From NCBI GenBank assembly GCA_032358255.1, contig JAULBX010005887.1:62001-126000 (forward strand): a stretch of DNA of 64,000 nucleotides, given 5' to 3'. Of this stretch, positions 36,101-44,600 are shown piece by piece. The stretch is from Heterotrichella gracilis (taxonomy: Eukaryota; Sar; Xanthophyceae; Tribonematales; Xanthonemataceae). Each line of letters opens with the position of its first letter. Within the stretch, counting starts at the first letter, position 1. Position numbers and translations under genes: made by a program. The notes under the pieces are model-generated. The model saw only the letters and a list, made by a program, of their open reading frames with translations. It had not been told where the DNA came from and did no database searches.

Positions 36101-39100
36101 GCAGACATGTAAACTGGTAAGTACAGCTGACCAAAAGTAATGTAAAAGAATATTCAAAAATCATTGATGCATGATTATGTGTCCCAACGTGCACATTGGA
36201 GCCAACAACTTCTCTTAAAATATTCCAATGCGGTAAATGCACTCCTTTGCATGTAAGTGATGCCAAGTGCCGGGTCCACGGAAACCTCTGGCAAAAAGGC
36301 CCCTAGAAGCATGCCATTAGACACCAATGTGGTTGTCCCTCCTTGGGTCACCCTGGCAAGGGTATGCACACATGCCCGCACCTCCATCTGCTCCAACCTC
36401 ACACCCTACAAAGCCCATTCCCTTCTCCACCTAAACCTTAAACAAGGATGAGCATGCCCGCACCTCCACCTGAGTCGCTGGCCAACTCCGCCTCGTCCCC
36501 CTCCTGCTCCAACCCCACACCCTAACAAGTGCACTCCCCTCCCCACCCTAAACCCTAAACAAGGGTGTACTTGCACGCACCTCCATCAGAGTCGCTGGCT
36601 GACTCCGCCTCGCTGCCCTCCTGCTCCAGCCGCCACTGCTTCTTCACCTCGTCCGCAGCAACCGCCGCCTCAGCAGCCGCGATGCACGCCAGCAGGTTCT
36701 CGTCGGCGCTCGCCGTCCCATCCCCAGACCCATCCCCAACATTGAAGGGCTTCAAACACACCACGGGCAGCCACGCGTACTCGGCCTCGTCCTCTTTGCC
36801 TGTCTCGGTGAGGTGCATTGCGCGCATGCAGGCCGCCATGGCGCCCTCCACGTGGCCCATGGATTTGGCCACCTCCCCGGGGATTCCCTTGGGGGTGAAG
36901 AACACCACGGGGATGAAGGTGTGGACCTCGGAGGCGCCGCCGGGGGGCGGGCCCACCTGAGGGAATAGGGTGCAGGGTTTAGGGTTTCTGCTTTAGGGTT
37001 GAGGGTCTGGGGCTTTGGGTTCAGTTATGCAGGTGCAGGGGCGGGTCCACCAAGGAAAATAGGGTTCATGGCTTAGGGGGGGGTGAAAACCTGGACACGC
37101 AAAGGTTTGGGGTTCATAAGAGTGGGTTATGCAAGTGAAAAGACGGGCGCATGTCAGAAGGTTGATCAGGTAGTTACATGTGTTCCAACAGAACACAAAA
37201 CTCTAAAATTACCTCGTTCACCGAGCAAAACGCTGGTTCAACACCAAATTCTTGCCACAATTAGTGGCCCGCCAAGGTGGTGCAGTGCCGTTCGGTGCAA
37301 CCCACCTCTTGTGGCACCGAGCGACGCTGCACCACCTTGGCTGGACACCAATCGTGACAAGAATTTGGTGGTCAAACAGTGGACCTAACCCTAAACCCTG
37401 ATTTAGGGTTTACCCACCTCTCTGGCACCGCACGACGCCGAGCCTGATACCTATTGACAACCCTGAATATATACCCTAAACCCTAGACTCACCTCTCGTG
37501 GCACCGAGCGGCGCCGCACCACCTTGGCTGGCCAACAGTCGCGAGAATACATTCAGTGATCCCTAACCCTAAGCCCTTATTTAGGGTTTCACCCACCTCT
37601 CGTGGCACCGAGCGGCGCCGCACCACCTTGGCAGGCCACCAGTCATGGCCCTCAACCTTGGCCCACACCGATCGCCCTGGTCTGAAGGAGCCAGGGGGAT
37701 ACAGCGAGGCTGGGTCGTTCGCCGCACCCTCCTCATCCAGGTCCTCGTCCTGGAGACAAGGAAACAGCAAGTATTATGTCGCTGCCAGTACATGGAACCC
37801 AAAACCCTTATATGTGACTGCAAGTGCACGGAAGCCTCAACCCATTTAGGTGGCTGCATGTATATTGAAGCTCTTCCTGATTGATTGTTGGTATCTATAT
37901 ATGTATAAACATTTGCTGGCAATAATGGCCCTTGGCCAAGAAAGGCGCCATGTCCCCAGACTGTTAACCTTTCACCTTAAACCCTAAGCCCTCCTTGCCC
38001 CGCACCATTGGCTCCTGGTCATCAAACTCAAGAGGCCATGTTCACACCCTAAACCCACACCCTAAACCCTAAACCCTGCCCCGCACCATTGGCTCCTGGT
38101 CGTCAAACTCAAAGCCCATGCCCAGCAGCGCCTCAGCCGCCTCACTCAGGTTCTTGCCGATGCGGCTCCCCGCGCGGCCCCCGCCCCGACCCGCAATGCC
38201 GCCAGCCCTAGCTCGCCCCTTGCCCCTCCTGGGGCCCCCGCGCTGCTGCTGCTGTTGCTGCTGCTGCTGTTGGCCCCCTGCTCCCAGGGATGGGGGCTGG
38301 CCCCCCGAGGTGGCGGTGGGGAGGGGGGCGGGGGCGCAGCCCCCGCTGCCCACGGAACCCTTGCTTAGGGTTCTGCCCAGTTCGCGGCGGCCGCTGCCTG
38401 TGCGGGAGATGACGCGCCCCTCCTACGGCAAGGGGAAGAATGGATGAATCACGCTAGCCGGTGTGATGTAAGTGCACAATGCACTTTTTGGAACCCCGTC
38501 CCACCCCACCTTGCAGCTTCCATGCCTCCCACACCTTTCCATTTTAACACACAACGACCCTTTGCAACACACATCCTTCCCTACCCATGCCCTCCACCAC
38601 ACACACCTTTCGGAACGAACCGCTGCGCCCGCCCTGCAGCAGAGCACCCACCCCCCGCAGCCCCTCCTCGCCCCCTGGCATGCCGCCGGAGCGCACCTGG
38701 CCAGGCACCCTCCCCCCACTGCGCCCGGGGCCCCGCTGCGCCCTCGCAGCCTCCAGCCTCTGGCTGTCAAAAGGCGCATTTGGGTCATCCTCGTCCATGT
38801 CCTCCTCCCCTTCCTCGTCGTCAAGGGGGGCGGCGTCCTCGTCGTACCTGGGGCGCCAGGTGGCAGCACGTGAACGACTCATACCAAATGCATCGGAGAG
38901 TTACCGCGGTGCCGCGCATTGTACTGCCAAGCCACAATGGCTTGGGGCATGCTCCTGAGCGACACTTTATCAAGTATCCTTATTTAGGGCTCCCGTGATA
39001 AACCCTGATCCCCAACAAGGTACCAGGGCGTCCATATTGAAGGCAGGGTAATAATGTGAGGGCTTGAATCGTATACATTTGGCCAGAGATTCAGCCTCTT

Positions 39101-41852
39101 ATGTTGCATGTCTTGGATTTTACATGCATTTATATCCCAAACACGTGTGGCCCCAATACAGATGTCAGCTCACCCGTCATATGGCTCCTCCTCTTCCTCC
39201 ATGTGTGCCTCATAGTCCTCAGCCTCAGCCTGGAGCAGTGAACCACATGCGTGAAACCCTGTCTCCTACAACCTGAACCCTAAACCCCAAACCCTGAGAT
39301 CAAATTCAAAGCTGACAGGGCAGTCCTCAGCCTTGGCCTGAAGCACACCATGGAACTTTATGCAGAAATACAATGACTTTTTAAGAAAACACGTGCTACG
39401 GTATGCTTTTCAAGGCAATACGTGGTATGCTTTCTAAGGCGACGCATGGTATGCGTGTTAGGCAACGCATGGAATGCTTTCTTAGGCAACACATGGTTAG
39501 GAAAAGCCTGCCCACGCGCCGCATGCAACAGGCAACCCCAGTGCCTGCGCCTGGTACCTGAGGTTAAAATTTGGGGTTTACCTGCAGTGCCAGGATCTCG
39601 TCGATCTGGTCGTCTGACAGCGCCTGCGGCACGCTGCACTGCGCATGCTCCAGGTCCCACACGTTGTCCTTGCACTCCCAGTCGTCAGGGATGTCCTCGT
39701 CGCTCACGGTGTAGGGCACCTGGCGCAAGGGGTGGAGGGGTAAGGACGGAGGGGAGGGGCTGAAATGCAAATGGTCAGAGGCCGGCCAGCTAAGGTACAG
39801 GCTGGGTGGTGCGAGCTGTTAAACAGTGACTGCTTATTCAACTGTCCTGGTGGAATGCATGTGACGGGGTAAGCAACCACTGGTTATGTGGAGAATTCTT
39901 GTGAACCAGCACACCTGAAACAACCAACGTAGTTCCGTCAGAATTTAGGATTTTAGTTAGGGTTTGGGATGCAACTGCGAAACGCTAGCAGCACAGGCTT
40001 ACTTTGGCACACTGAGCCCTGAACCACAAGCCTTGCTACACCCTAAACCTGAACCCTAAACCTGACCCCCTGGAGCACTACACCCACTTCTGCAGCGCCT
40101 CCTTCTCCATATCAAAACCCTTGCTACACCCTAAACCTGAACCCTAAACCCTACCTTGCGCCATAGGTTGCAGCTGGAGCACTACACCCACTTCTGCAGC
40201 GCCTCCTTCTCCATGTCAAGACCCTTGCTGCACCCTAAACCTGAACCCTAAACCCTACCTTGCGCCACAGGTTGCAGCGGGAGCACTGCACCCACTTCTG
40301 CAGCGCCTCCTTCTCAAGGTTGAGCCCCTTGCGCAGCTTGCGGTGGGGAGGGGCAGCGCCTCCCCCTTCGTCCTCTTCGCCCTCGCCCCCTTCCTCGCCA
40401 GCGTGGCCTTGTTGGTGGTCGTACTGGTCGCTGAACAGCGGGGCAAGGTGTGGGGTTAAGGTTTGGCAGGGGTTGGGTGCGGGTGTGGTGTAGGGTTTGA
40501 CAGGAGCTGCAGGTTAACCTAAGTAGGGGTGCGGATGTAGTTAGGGTTTTGGAGGGCCAGCAACCATCTGTGGGTTGTTGGTCAGGGAAGGGCGTGGTTT
40601 TAGGGCAGCGGGTTGTGCAAGGCAGAGGGGTTGTCCCATCGGGGAGCTCAGGGTTCAAAGAGCTTCTACACTGTACAAGGTACCTTGCAAAGTCTGCGAG
40701 GGCTCCCAGTGCGTCCAGGGCCGCTAGCTCATCGTCCTGCTCGTCCCCAGCCTCCTCCTCCTCCTCCTCGTCACCATCCAGCTGCAACCAGACACCAGTG
40801 CCTATATTTATGTCAGGTCGTTTTGCATGCAAACACCACCAGACATGGGTCGAAGACCAACAGCGCTCACTGTGCAGGGCAAGCGATAACAGGTGGCCTA
40901 CGGGTAACCTGGGCACTTTTCACGTGCTTCCGTCAAAACCGAGCATTGTGTGTGTATGTGCGCGGTGAGAAAGCGAGGGAAAAAACTTTTCAAACGAAGG
41001 TCAGCCAAGTGCGGTGGTAGACAACAGAGCTGAAGTATATATGCAATGCCCAGTACGAGCACACTTGCACACTTGGTAACAACTGAGCGGGAGCGAGTCT
41101 TAGCTCATCCCGCTCGCGCTCCGCCCACCGACCACCCGGATTAATCAACCACCCCAAAACATCACGTGTGCAAGGGCTTGTAGTGTTCGGAAATAGCCCA
41201 GACGCCTAAAATATGCTGGTTAGAGTGCAATAACATCCCCCATATGCAGACGAGCTAGGGCAGCTCTTGCCCAGGAAGGTACCTCGTGGCCTTCATCATC
41301 TTCGACGAGGTCGCCTTCATCCACTGCACAGCCAATAAGCGTGTCTCAGCGAGCTTAAAAACAGCTAGCCATGGGTTACGCTTGACTGGTGCAAAATCAG
41401 TGTGGCTCGGATTTTTCGAGCGGTTTGGCGGAAATTGAAGGCAGCCGGTAGCTGAGGCTACCACGCCAACCCCACACCAACGCAAGTGCAAACTCCTCAA
41501 CCGCTTATATGCATGATGGGTCCCAAACGGCAGTAAAGAAGTTGCATTACTTTTGCAAAGCGAGCACACAGCAAACGCGCAACATTGCGTGCACCAGAAT
41601 TTGAAGGTGCTCGAGACCGGCTTTCCCCAGTGGGGGTGCGAGGCAGGACAACAACAAAACCACAACCGCGCTAGCACCAGCAGTGCATACATACTTTAAA
41701 GGACCCACGCAGGAACAAAGACTTGTAGAGGCATAGGTTTTGCAAAGTTATGTTTGGGAATCGGGTGCGATGCATGGATAAGGTTATTCACCGTCAGCCT
41801 CTACTGGATCTCCCTGATCCTGCACCACATCCTCCTCTCGCTCCTCTGACAT
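21157..41852 (-). CDS. CW-PWWP-double chromodomain-SNF2 (CHD-like) chromatin remodeller, probably ATPase-impaired
   Basis: I model 37 exons totalling 8202 nt (2733 aa plus stop), with every junction in phase and GT-AG throughout. The ATG at 41852 starts an acidic N-terminus (exons 41852-41792, 41323-41283, 40781-40684). Then come a CW zinc finger, acidic and Gln-rich linkers (exons 39229-39174, 38847-38607, 38422-38087), a PWWP domain, an RGG-like segment (36098-35972), two chromodomains, the SNF2 ATPase lobes and a 1350-residue C-terminal tail; each module has its own entry. Order and motifs from the chromodomains to VSDLFNP follow CHD proteins of the nucleus. Several ATPase residues differ from all active SNF2 enzymes I know. 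The CW and PWWP modules suggest reading of methylated H3K4 and of methyl-lysine or DNA. The tail exons stay in phase with the helicase exons, but a second gene in 21157-28199 cannot be excluded without transcripts. Confidence 0.85.
25990..26040 (-). repeat. Copy of remodeller exon 29 3' end
   Basis: Repeats about 26094-26143 (VHGAG codons plus gtgcgc donor) 104 bp downstream in the transcript. A TTTAGGG tract lies between copy and original. Confidence 0.75.
26066..26095. repeat. Interstitial telomere-like tract
   Basis: Four consecutive (T)TTAGGG-type units inside an intron, between an exon edge and its copy. Shorter tracts occur near 14770, 36545, 37385, 38044-38078, 40130 and 57250. Confidence 0.85.
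26695..26900 (-). repeat. Copies of remodeller exon 28 5' end and exon 27 3' end
   Basis: 26695-26745 repeats the exon 28 start with its acceptor (original 26617-26660), and 26774-26795 is a weaker second copy. 26878-26900 repeats the end of exon 27 with the donor side altered. Both exon edges bounding this intron are thus duplicated inside it. Confidence 0.7.
30025..30857 (-). other. SNF2 C-terminal helicase lobe (exons 20-21)
   Basis: Exons 30857-30699 and 30410-30025. VCSHPFTNPDF, ASGKLQMLDRVL and HKVLVLSQ are standard. Motif V reads FLMATRSCGLGTHL (usual STRAGGLGINL). Motif VI reads SRAHAVGG (1319-1326) where RAHRIGQ is expected, so the second arginine and the glutamine are missing. GTVEERILQLVEKKR completes the lobe. 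Confidence 0.9.
31122..31245 (-). repeat. Nearly exon-sized duplicate of remodeller exon 19
   Basis: About 125 bp repeat the second half of exon 19 and its gtgggt donor. The reading frame is open and codes a variant (TMLAQFCDLLTDVRPVCHSG) of the original TMLARFYDLLTDPRPVRHSG. A possible acceptor (ggcctgtcag) lies just upstream. Confidence 0.8.
31328..33840 (-). other. SNF2 N-terminal ATPase lobe (exons 15-19), motif I intact, motifs II and III degenerate
   Basis: Exons 33840-33637, 33301-33186, 32955-32703, 32135-31872 and 31567-31328. QPDWVTGGQLYPHQ opens the lobe. Motif I is DDMGLGKT (913-920) and motif Ia VLIVVPANMLPFWEGEW. Motif II reads VLVDDRN (D1035, D1036) where active enzymes have VDEAH. 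Motif III reads LLLGGAPRGG (1061-1070) instead of LLTGTPLQN. LLSPHMLRRER and MIPVDLTPPQ match the CHD consensus that follows. Confidence 0.9.
32401..32590 (-). repeat. Two copies of remodeller exon 17 3' end
   Basis: 32481-32590 repeats about 110 bp of the exon end and donor (original 32700-32810), with an indel and several substitutions. 32401-32425 is a shorter copy with the same donor. Confidence 0.8.
33926..33952 (-). repeat. Copy of remodeller exon 15 5' end
   Basis: Repeats the acceptor and first codons of exon 15 (original 33829-33852), about 100 bp upstream in the transcript. Confidence 0.7.
34223..35618 (-). other. Double chromodomain of the remodeller (exons 12-14)
   Basis: Exons 35618-35460, 35165-34921 and 34491-34223. 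The first chromodomain begins KIVVETILGWRW (exon 12) and resumes YLVKWLGKSHVHNEWV (exon 14), with about 90 acidic, Gln/Glu-rich residues inserted between. The second has WEVLVKWEELRYDACTWE. The SHVHNEWV motif is characteristic of CHD chromodomain 1. Confidence 0.85.
34676..34890 (-). repeat. Copies of remodeller exon 13 3' end
   Basis: 34771-34855 repeats about 85 bp of the exon end and donor (original 34918-35001), roughly nine bases in ten identical. 34676-34712 and 34861-34890 are partial copies. All keep the caag/gtaa-type donor. Confidence 0.8.
36371..36530 (-). repeat. Two copies of remodeller exon 10 3' end
   Basis: 36452-36530 and 36371-36413 repeat the end of exon 10 (original 36570-36633) with the flanking ccctaaac-like sequence. 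Confidence 0.75.
36581..37749 (-). other. PWWP domain of the remodeller (exons 9-10)
   Basis: Exons 37749-37597 and 36956-36581. The signature is RSVWAKVEGHDWWPAKVVRR (HDWWPA at residues 415-420). The second half, VHTFIPVVFFTPKG and AEYAWLPVVCLKPF, supplies the remaining barrel strands; there is a linker of about 30 residues (MGHVEGAMAACMRAMH region) inside. An acidic Ala/Glu/Ser tail ends the exon. Confidence 0.85.
37242..37545. repeat. PWWP exon-end copies, including an inverted foldback
   Basis: The exon 9 end (original about 37590-37640) recurs at 37487-37545, 37412-37444 and 37303-37370. A further copy at 37242-37298 is in opposite orientation and pairs with 37314-37370 as two 57-bp arms around a 15-bp loop. 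Confidence 0.85.
37995..38078 (-). repeat. Copy of remodeller exon 8 3' end plus telomere-like tract
   Basis: 37995-38032 repeats the exon 8 end and donor (original 38077-38115) with few changes. The spacer at 38044-38078 is ccctaaaccc-type sequence. Confidence 0.8.
39321..39346 (-). repeat. Copy of remodeller exon 6 5' end
   Basis: Repeats the acceptor and first codons of exon 6 (original about 39212-39238), upstream of it in the transcript. Confidence 0.65.
39582..40430 (-). other. CW-type zinc finger of the remodeller (exons 4-5)
   Basis: Exons 40430-40259 and 39719-39582. WVQCSRCNLWRK ends one exon and VPYTVSDEDIPDDWECKDN continues in the next. Zinc ligands are C116, C119, C140 and C152, with conserved tryptophans W113, W122, W138 and W145. 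CW domains bind H3 tails methylated at K4. The domain is split by the intron at a point where tandem exon-edge copies have accumulated. Confidence 0.9.
40071..40330 (-). repeat. 104-bp tandem repeat of the CW exon end (original plus two copies)
   Basis: The exon 4 end coding for the first zinc knuckle recurs with starts at about 40071, 40175 and 40279, an even 104-bp period. Spacers contain ccctaaacctgaaccctaaaccct. Confidence 0.85.
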
Positions 41853-42978
41853 ATTTGCACCTACTCCAGACTTGCAACCGCGCAAAGTTGTCTATTCATG
41901 CATTGCCTTGCCGCAGGTTCTGAGCCAAGTCGCTGAAACGAAGCATTCTGGTGGCACCGAACCCCGCAATCACAGCCGTTCCGGCAGGTGTCAAACGACA
42001 AGAGATATTAAAAGGTTTGCAGGCGGTAGTTGCGAGTCACAAGCATGCAATCGTGTTGCTGCCTTGCATCCTAAGGACTTCAAACTCTTCAACCCCTCGC
42101 ACAAAAAAAAGTTCTGGCTCCCAAGTGTGGCCAATCCAAGCACGCATCAGGGGGGGCTAGAAATCTGATAAAACGGGAGAGCAAGCCAGCTGGCTGGACC
42201 CCATGTCTGTCATTGGAGATAGGCCGTCGCCACCGGTCGCCACCTGGCAATGTTGTCCACGTATTTCCCGTATTTCCCCACAAATAGTAATCTCGTTGAA
42301 TTTCGAGTTTTTATCAAACGTACTAACCATAACCAACAAGGCCAGTGCAACCCTACCCTGAGGGTCACAGAGTCAACTTCATCTACACGGGGGCCTAGCT
42401 CCCTTCATCTACTCAGTGTGCTATGCCTTAGAAGGGCGAGCACTCCTAACACTGAGAGTCTTGACAGTTGTCACATGCATGCAGGGTACAACTTCGCCCT
42501 AGAAGGCGACCGCACTCGCTCTGCTTCAAAAAAGTTGTGTTGCTAGAAATTTCAGGTGGGACTGCACCAACGTGAAGGTCCAGCAGTCCTGGTATTGAGA
42601 GTCCAAGGCGTCTAGCCAGTCTTGAAGTACTGCACATGCATGCATGCACAAAAATCGGGGGTGCTCAGCCCCGAGCAAATGGACTAGAACGGGAACGGGC
42701 ACTCGACTCTGCTTGAAACAGCTCTTTGTGGTAAAAGGCAACTTCGGATGGGACTGAACCCCTGCGAAGGGCAGTTAGAAGCCGAGTCAAGGTGCAAAAA
42801 GCCCATGCCTGACATGCATGCAAGCATAAACATGGGGTGCCCATTGCAACAGATTCATGAAGCGCAACCCACCTAGGTTTGCACCTCAGCTTCAACGGTT
42901 GCGTGGCTGCAGGCCACTGGCCAGTAAGCGCAGGTTTGGAGTGCAAAAGAGCAACAAACCAAACAAAAGCAAAAGTCT
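41853..42978. other. Upstream flank of the remodeller
   Basis: This should contain the remodeller promoter and 5' UTR. No supportable exon or RNA gene was seen. Confidence 0.4.
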
Positions 42979-43101
42979 CGCAACCTGCAGGATTCGAACC
43001 TACGCGGGCGAACCCAAATGATCTCAAGCCCTTGCATTGCAAAGGTAGAAACACTGGTGTGGATTTCTAGTCATTCGCCTTAACCGCTCGGCCAAGGTTG
43101 C
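42979..43101 (-). tRNA. tRNA-Ser(AGA) with 42-nt intron
   Basis: Reading the minus strand from 43101, a seven-base acceptor stem (GCAACCT with AGGTTGC) closes the cloverleaf. The D arm is GCC...GGC, the anticodon stem AATGA/TCATT, the loop CTAGAA plus A, and the anticodon AGA (43068-43066). A long variable arm (GGG-TTCG-CCC) is typical of serine tRNA, and the T arm contains GGTTCGAATCC. A 42-nt intron (43064-43023) sits one base 3' of the anticodon, the canonical eukaryotic position. It contains TTTCTA, which can pair with the anticodon loop. Discriminator base is G (42979). Confidence 0.93.
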
Positions 43102-44600
43102 ACAGAATGAACAATGCGCAATTTTCTGGTGGCTATATATTTATATGCTTCGCATTTTGGCTTCTTCAAATCTTTTACGCATGGGGCAACAATCTCGATG
43201 AGCCCGTGCACCTCCGACACTGTTGGCAACAGCCTAATGAGCCTCGGGCTGGGCTCCATATATTTTATTCCCGTGATTCTTGTACATACGGCACAGGTGG
43301 TCTTTTGGAAGTGTCGAGCTATCAGAAGCTGCACAGAAGGCTGATGGTGAAGGGCATGCCCACACCACCCATCCTGTCGAAAAGTGGGCAAAGGGCTTCA
43401 ACTTGAAGATCAAGTGCTCTCAATGCGATATCTAGACACGTTTTATCATACGTGGCTGTAAGGGTGACTGCCAGCTCGGTTTCTCGTCAGTTGGCAATTG
43501 GGCAGTTGTGATGGGCATGCCAAGATGGAACATTGCTGATGAACGCTTTGGCACAGTTTAGGTCAGAGTCCCTGACGCGCTTAAGCAGCACATCATTTAC
43601 TTTATGGCACACTGAGTACGTAGCCGTCTCTGGGTCAATGTCTCTATGCTTCCGACGGCGTTTGGGTAGAGCCTGGCTGGCAACCCAAACGCTGGGCTGT
43701 AGGTGGGTCAAGAATCACTGGTCCCATTTGCAACACCAGTGGCAAAAGCTTCGAATACGCCATGACCACACTCTGCTGCTCAGTTTCTTGCATACCCACT
43801 TCCTGTGAGTTTGTTTTATGCATACTGTGCACAGGTGCCCTCACACGTCCCTCACCCCTGAGCTCATGACAGCTTGGCCTTGACCATTTTGGAACCACTC
43901 TGCAGCAGGTGAACCAGCAAACCCTGCCTGTTAGTTGTGTTTAAAATGGGCATCGTTTGATGTTACCTTCCCGGTTTGGTGTGAAGGGTGATGCTCCTCT
44001 GCCGCACTTGAAGTGTGTTTCCATATCCTGTGCAAGATAGCGGTGGGTAAGTGAAAAGCTCTCCACTACTGCAGGACAGCCACAGTCATGCCTGGTCCTG
44101 GGCTCCACTCCGCATTGCCTGACCATGATAGCATGCCTACTGCTCGGCTGAGCCTCGCTCCACTCTGTTCCGCTCGGCTGAGCTTCGCCTGTCCACCTAC
44201 TGGTCATACTAGCGTACGCCGGCTGCTGGCTGCACTTTTGCCACAACAACATGAATGCGCAGGTTCTCATCCTGCCAATATGTCCTGATAGCGCAGCATG
44301 CGGTGCGCACCCATTGCAAACATGACATTGTAGGATATGATGGGCAGGTAGTCAAGCTACAAGTGCATCAATGCAGTAGTGTTGGTCTCAATAGCAGTAG
44401 AGCAGCTGCACAAGGGTGCTTTCCATCACAGCTTGTGCACTGGCCTGCAGGGTTGCACCATGCAGCACGTGAGAAGCAGGCAATGTTGATGGACCATATT
44501 TTTGCGGACCCTTGCATGCTCAGCTGACCCCTGGAAAAACAGTTTGGTCCATACATCCTTAGTTGGGAAAATGTACACAGAACACGGGCAAAATAGGCAG
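43102..44600. other. Intergenic region downstream and upstream of nothing recognised
   Basis: I see no supportable gene or exon chain. Short open frames on both strands lack domains. Confidence 0.35.

Noticed and set aside
37083-37388. Plus-strand open frame over the foldback
   Set aside because: It arises from inverted copies of the PWWP exon end and telomere-like sequence; no independent support.
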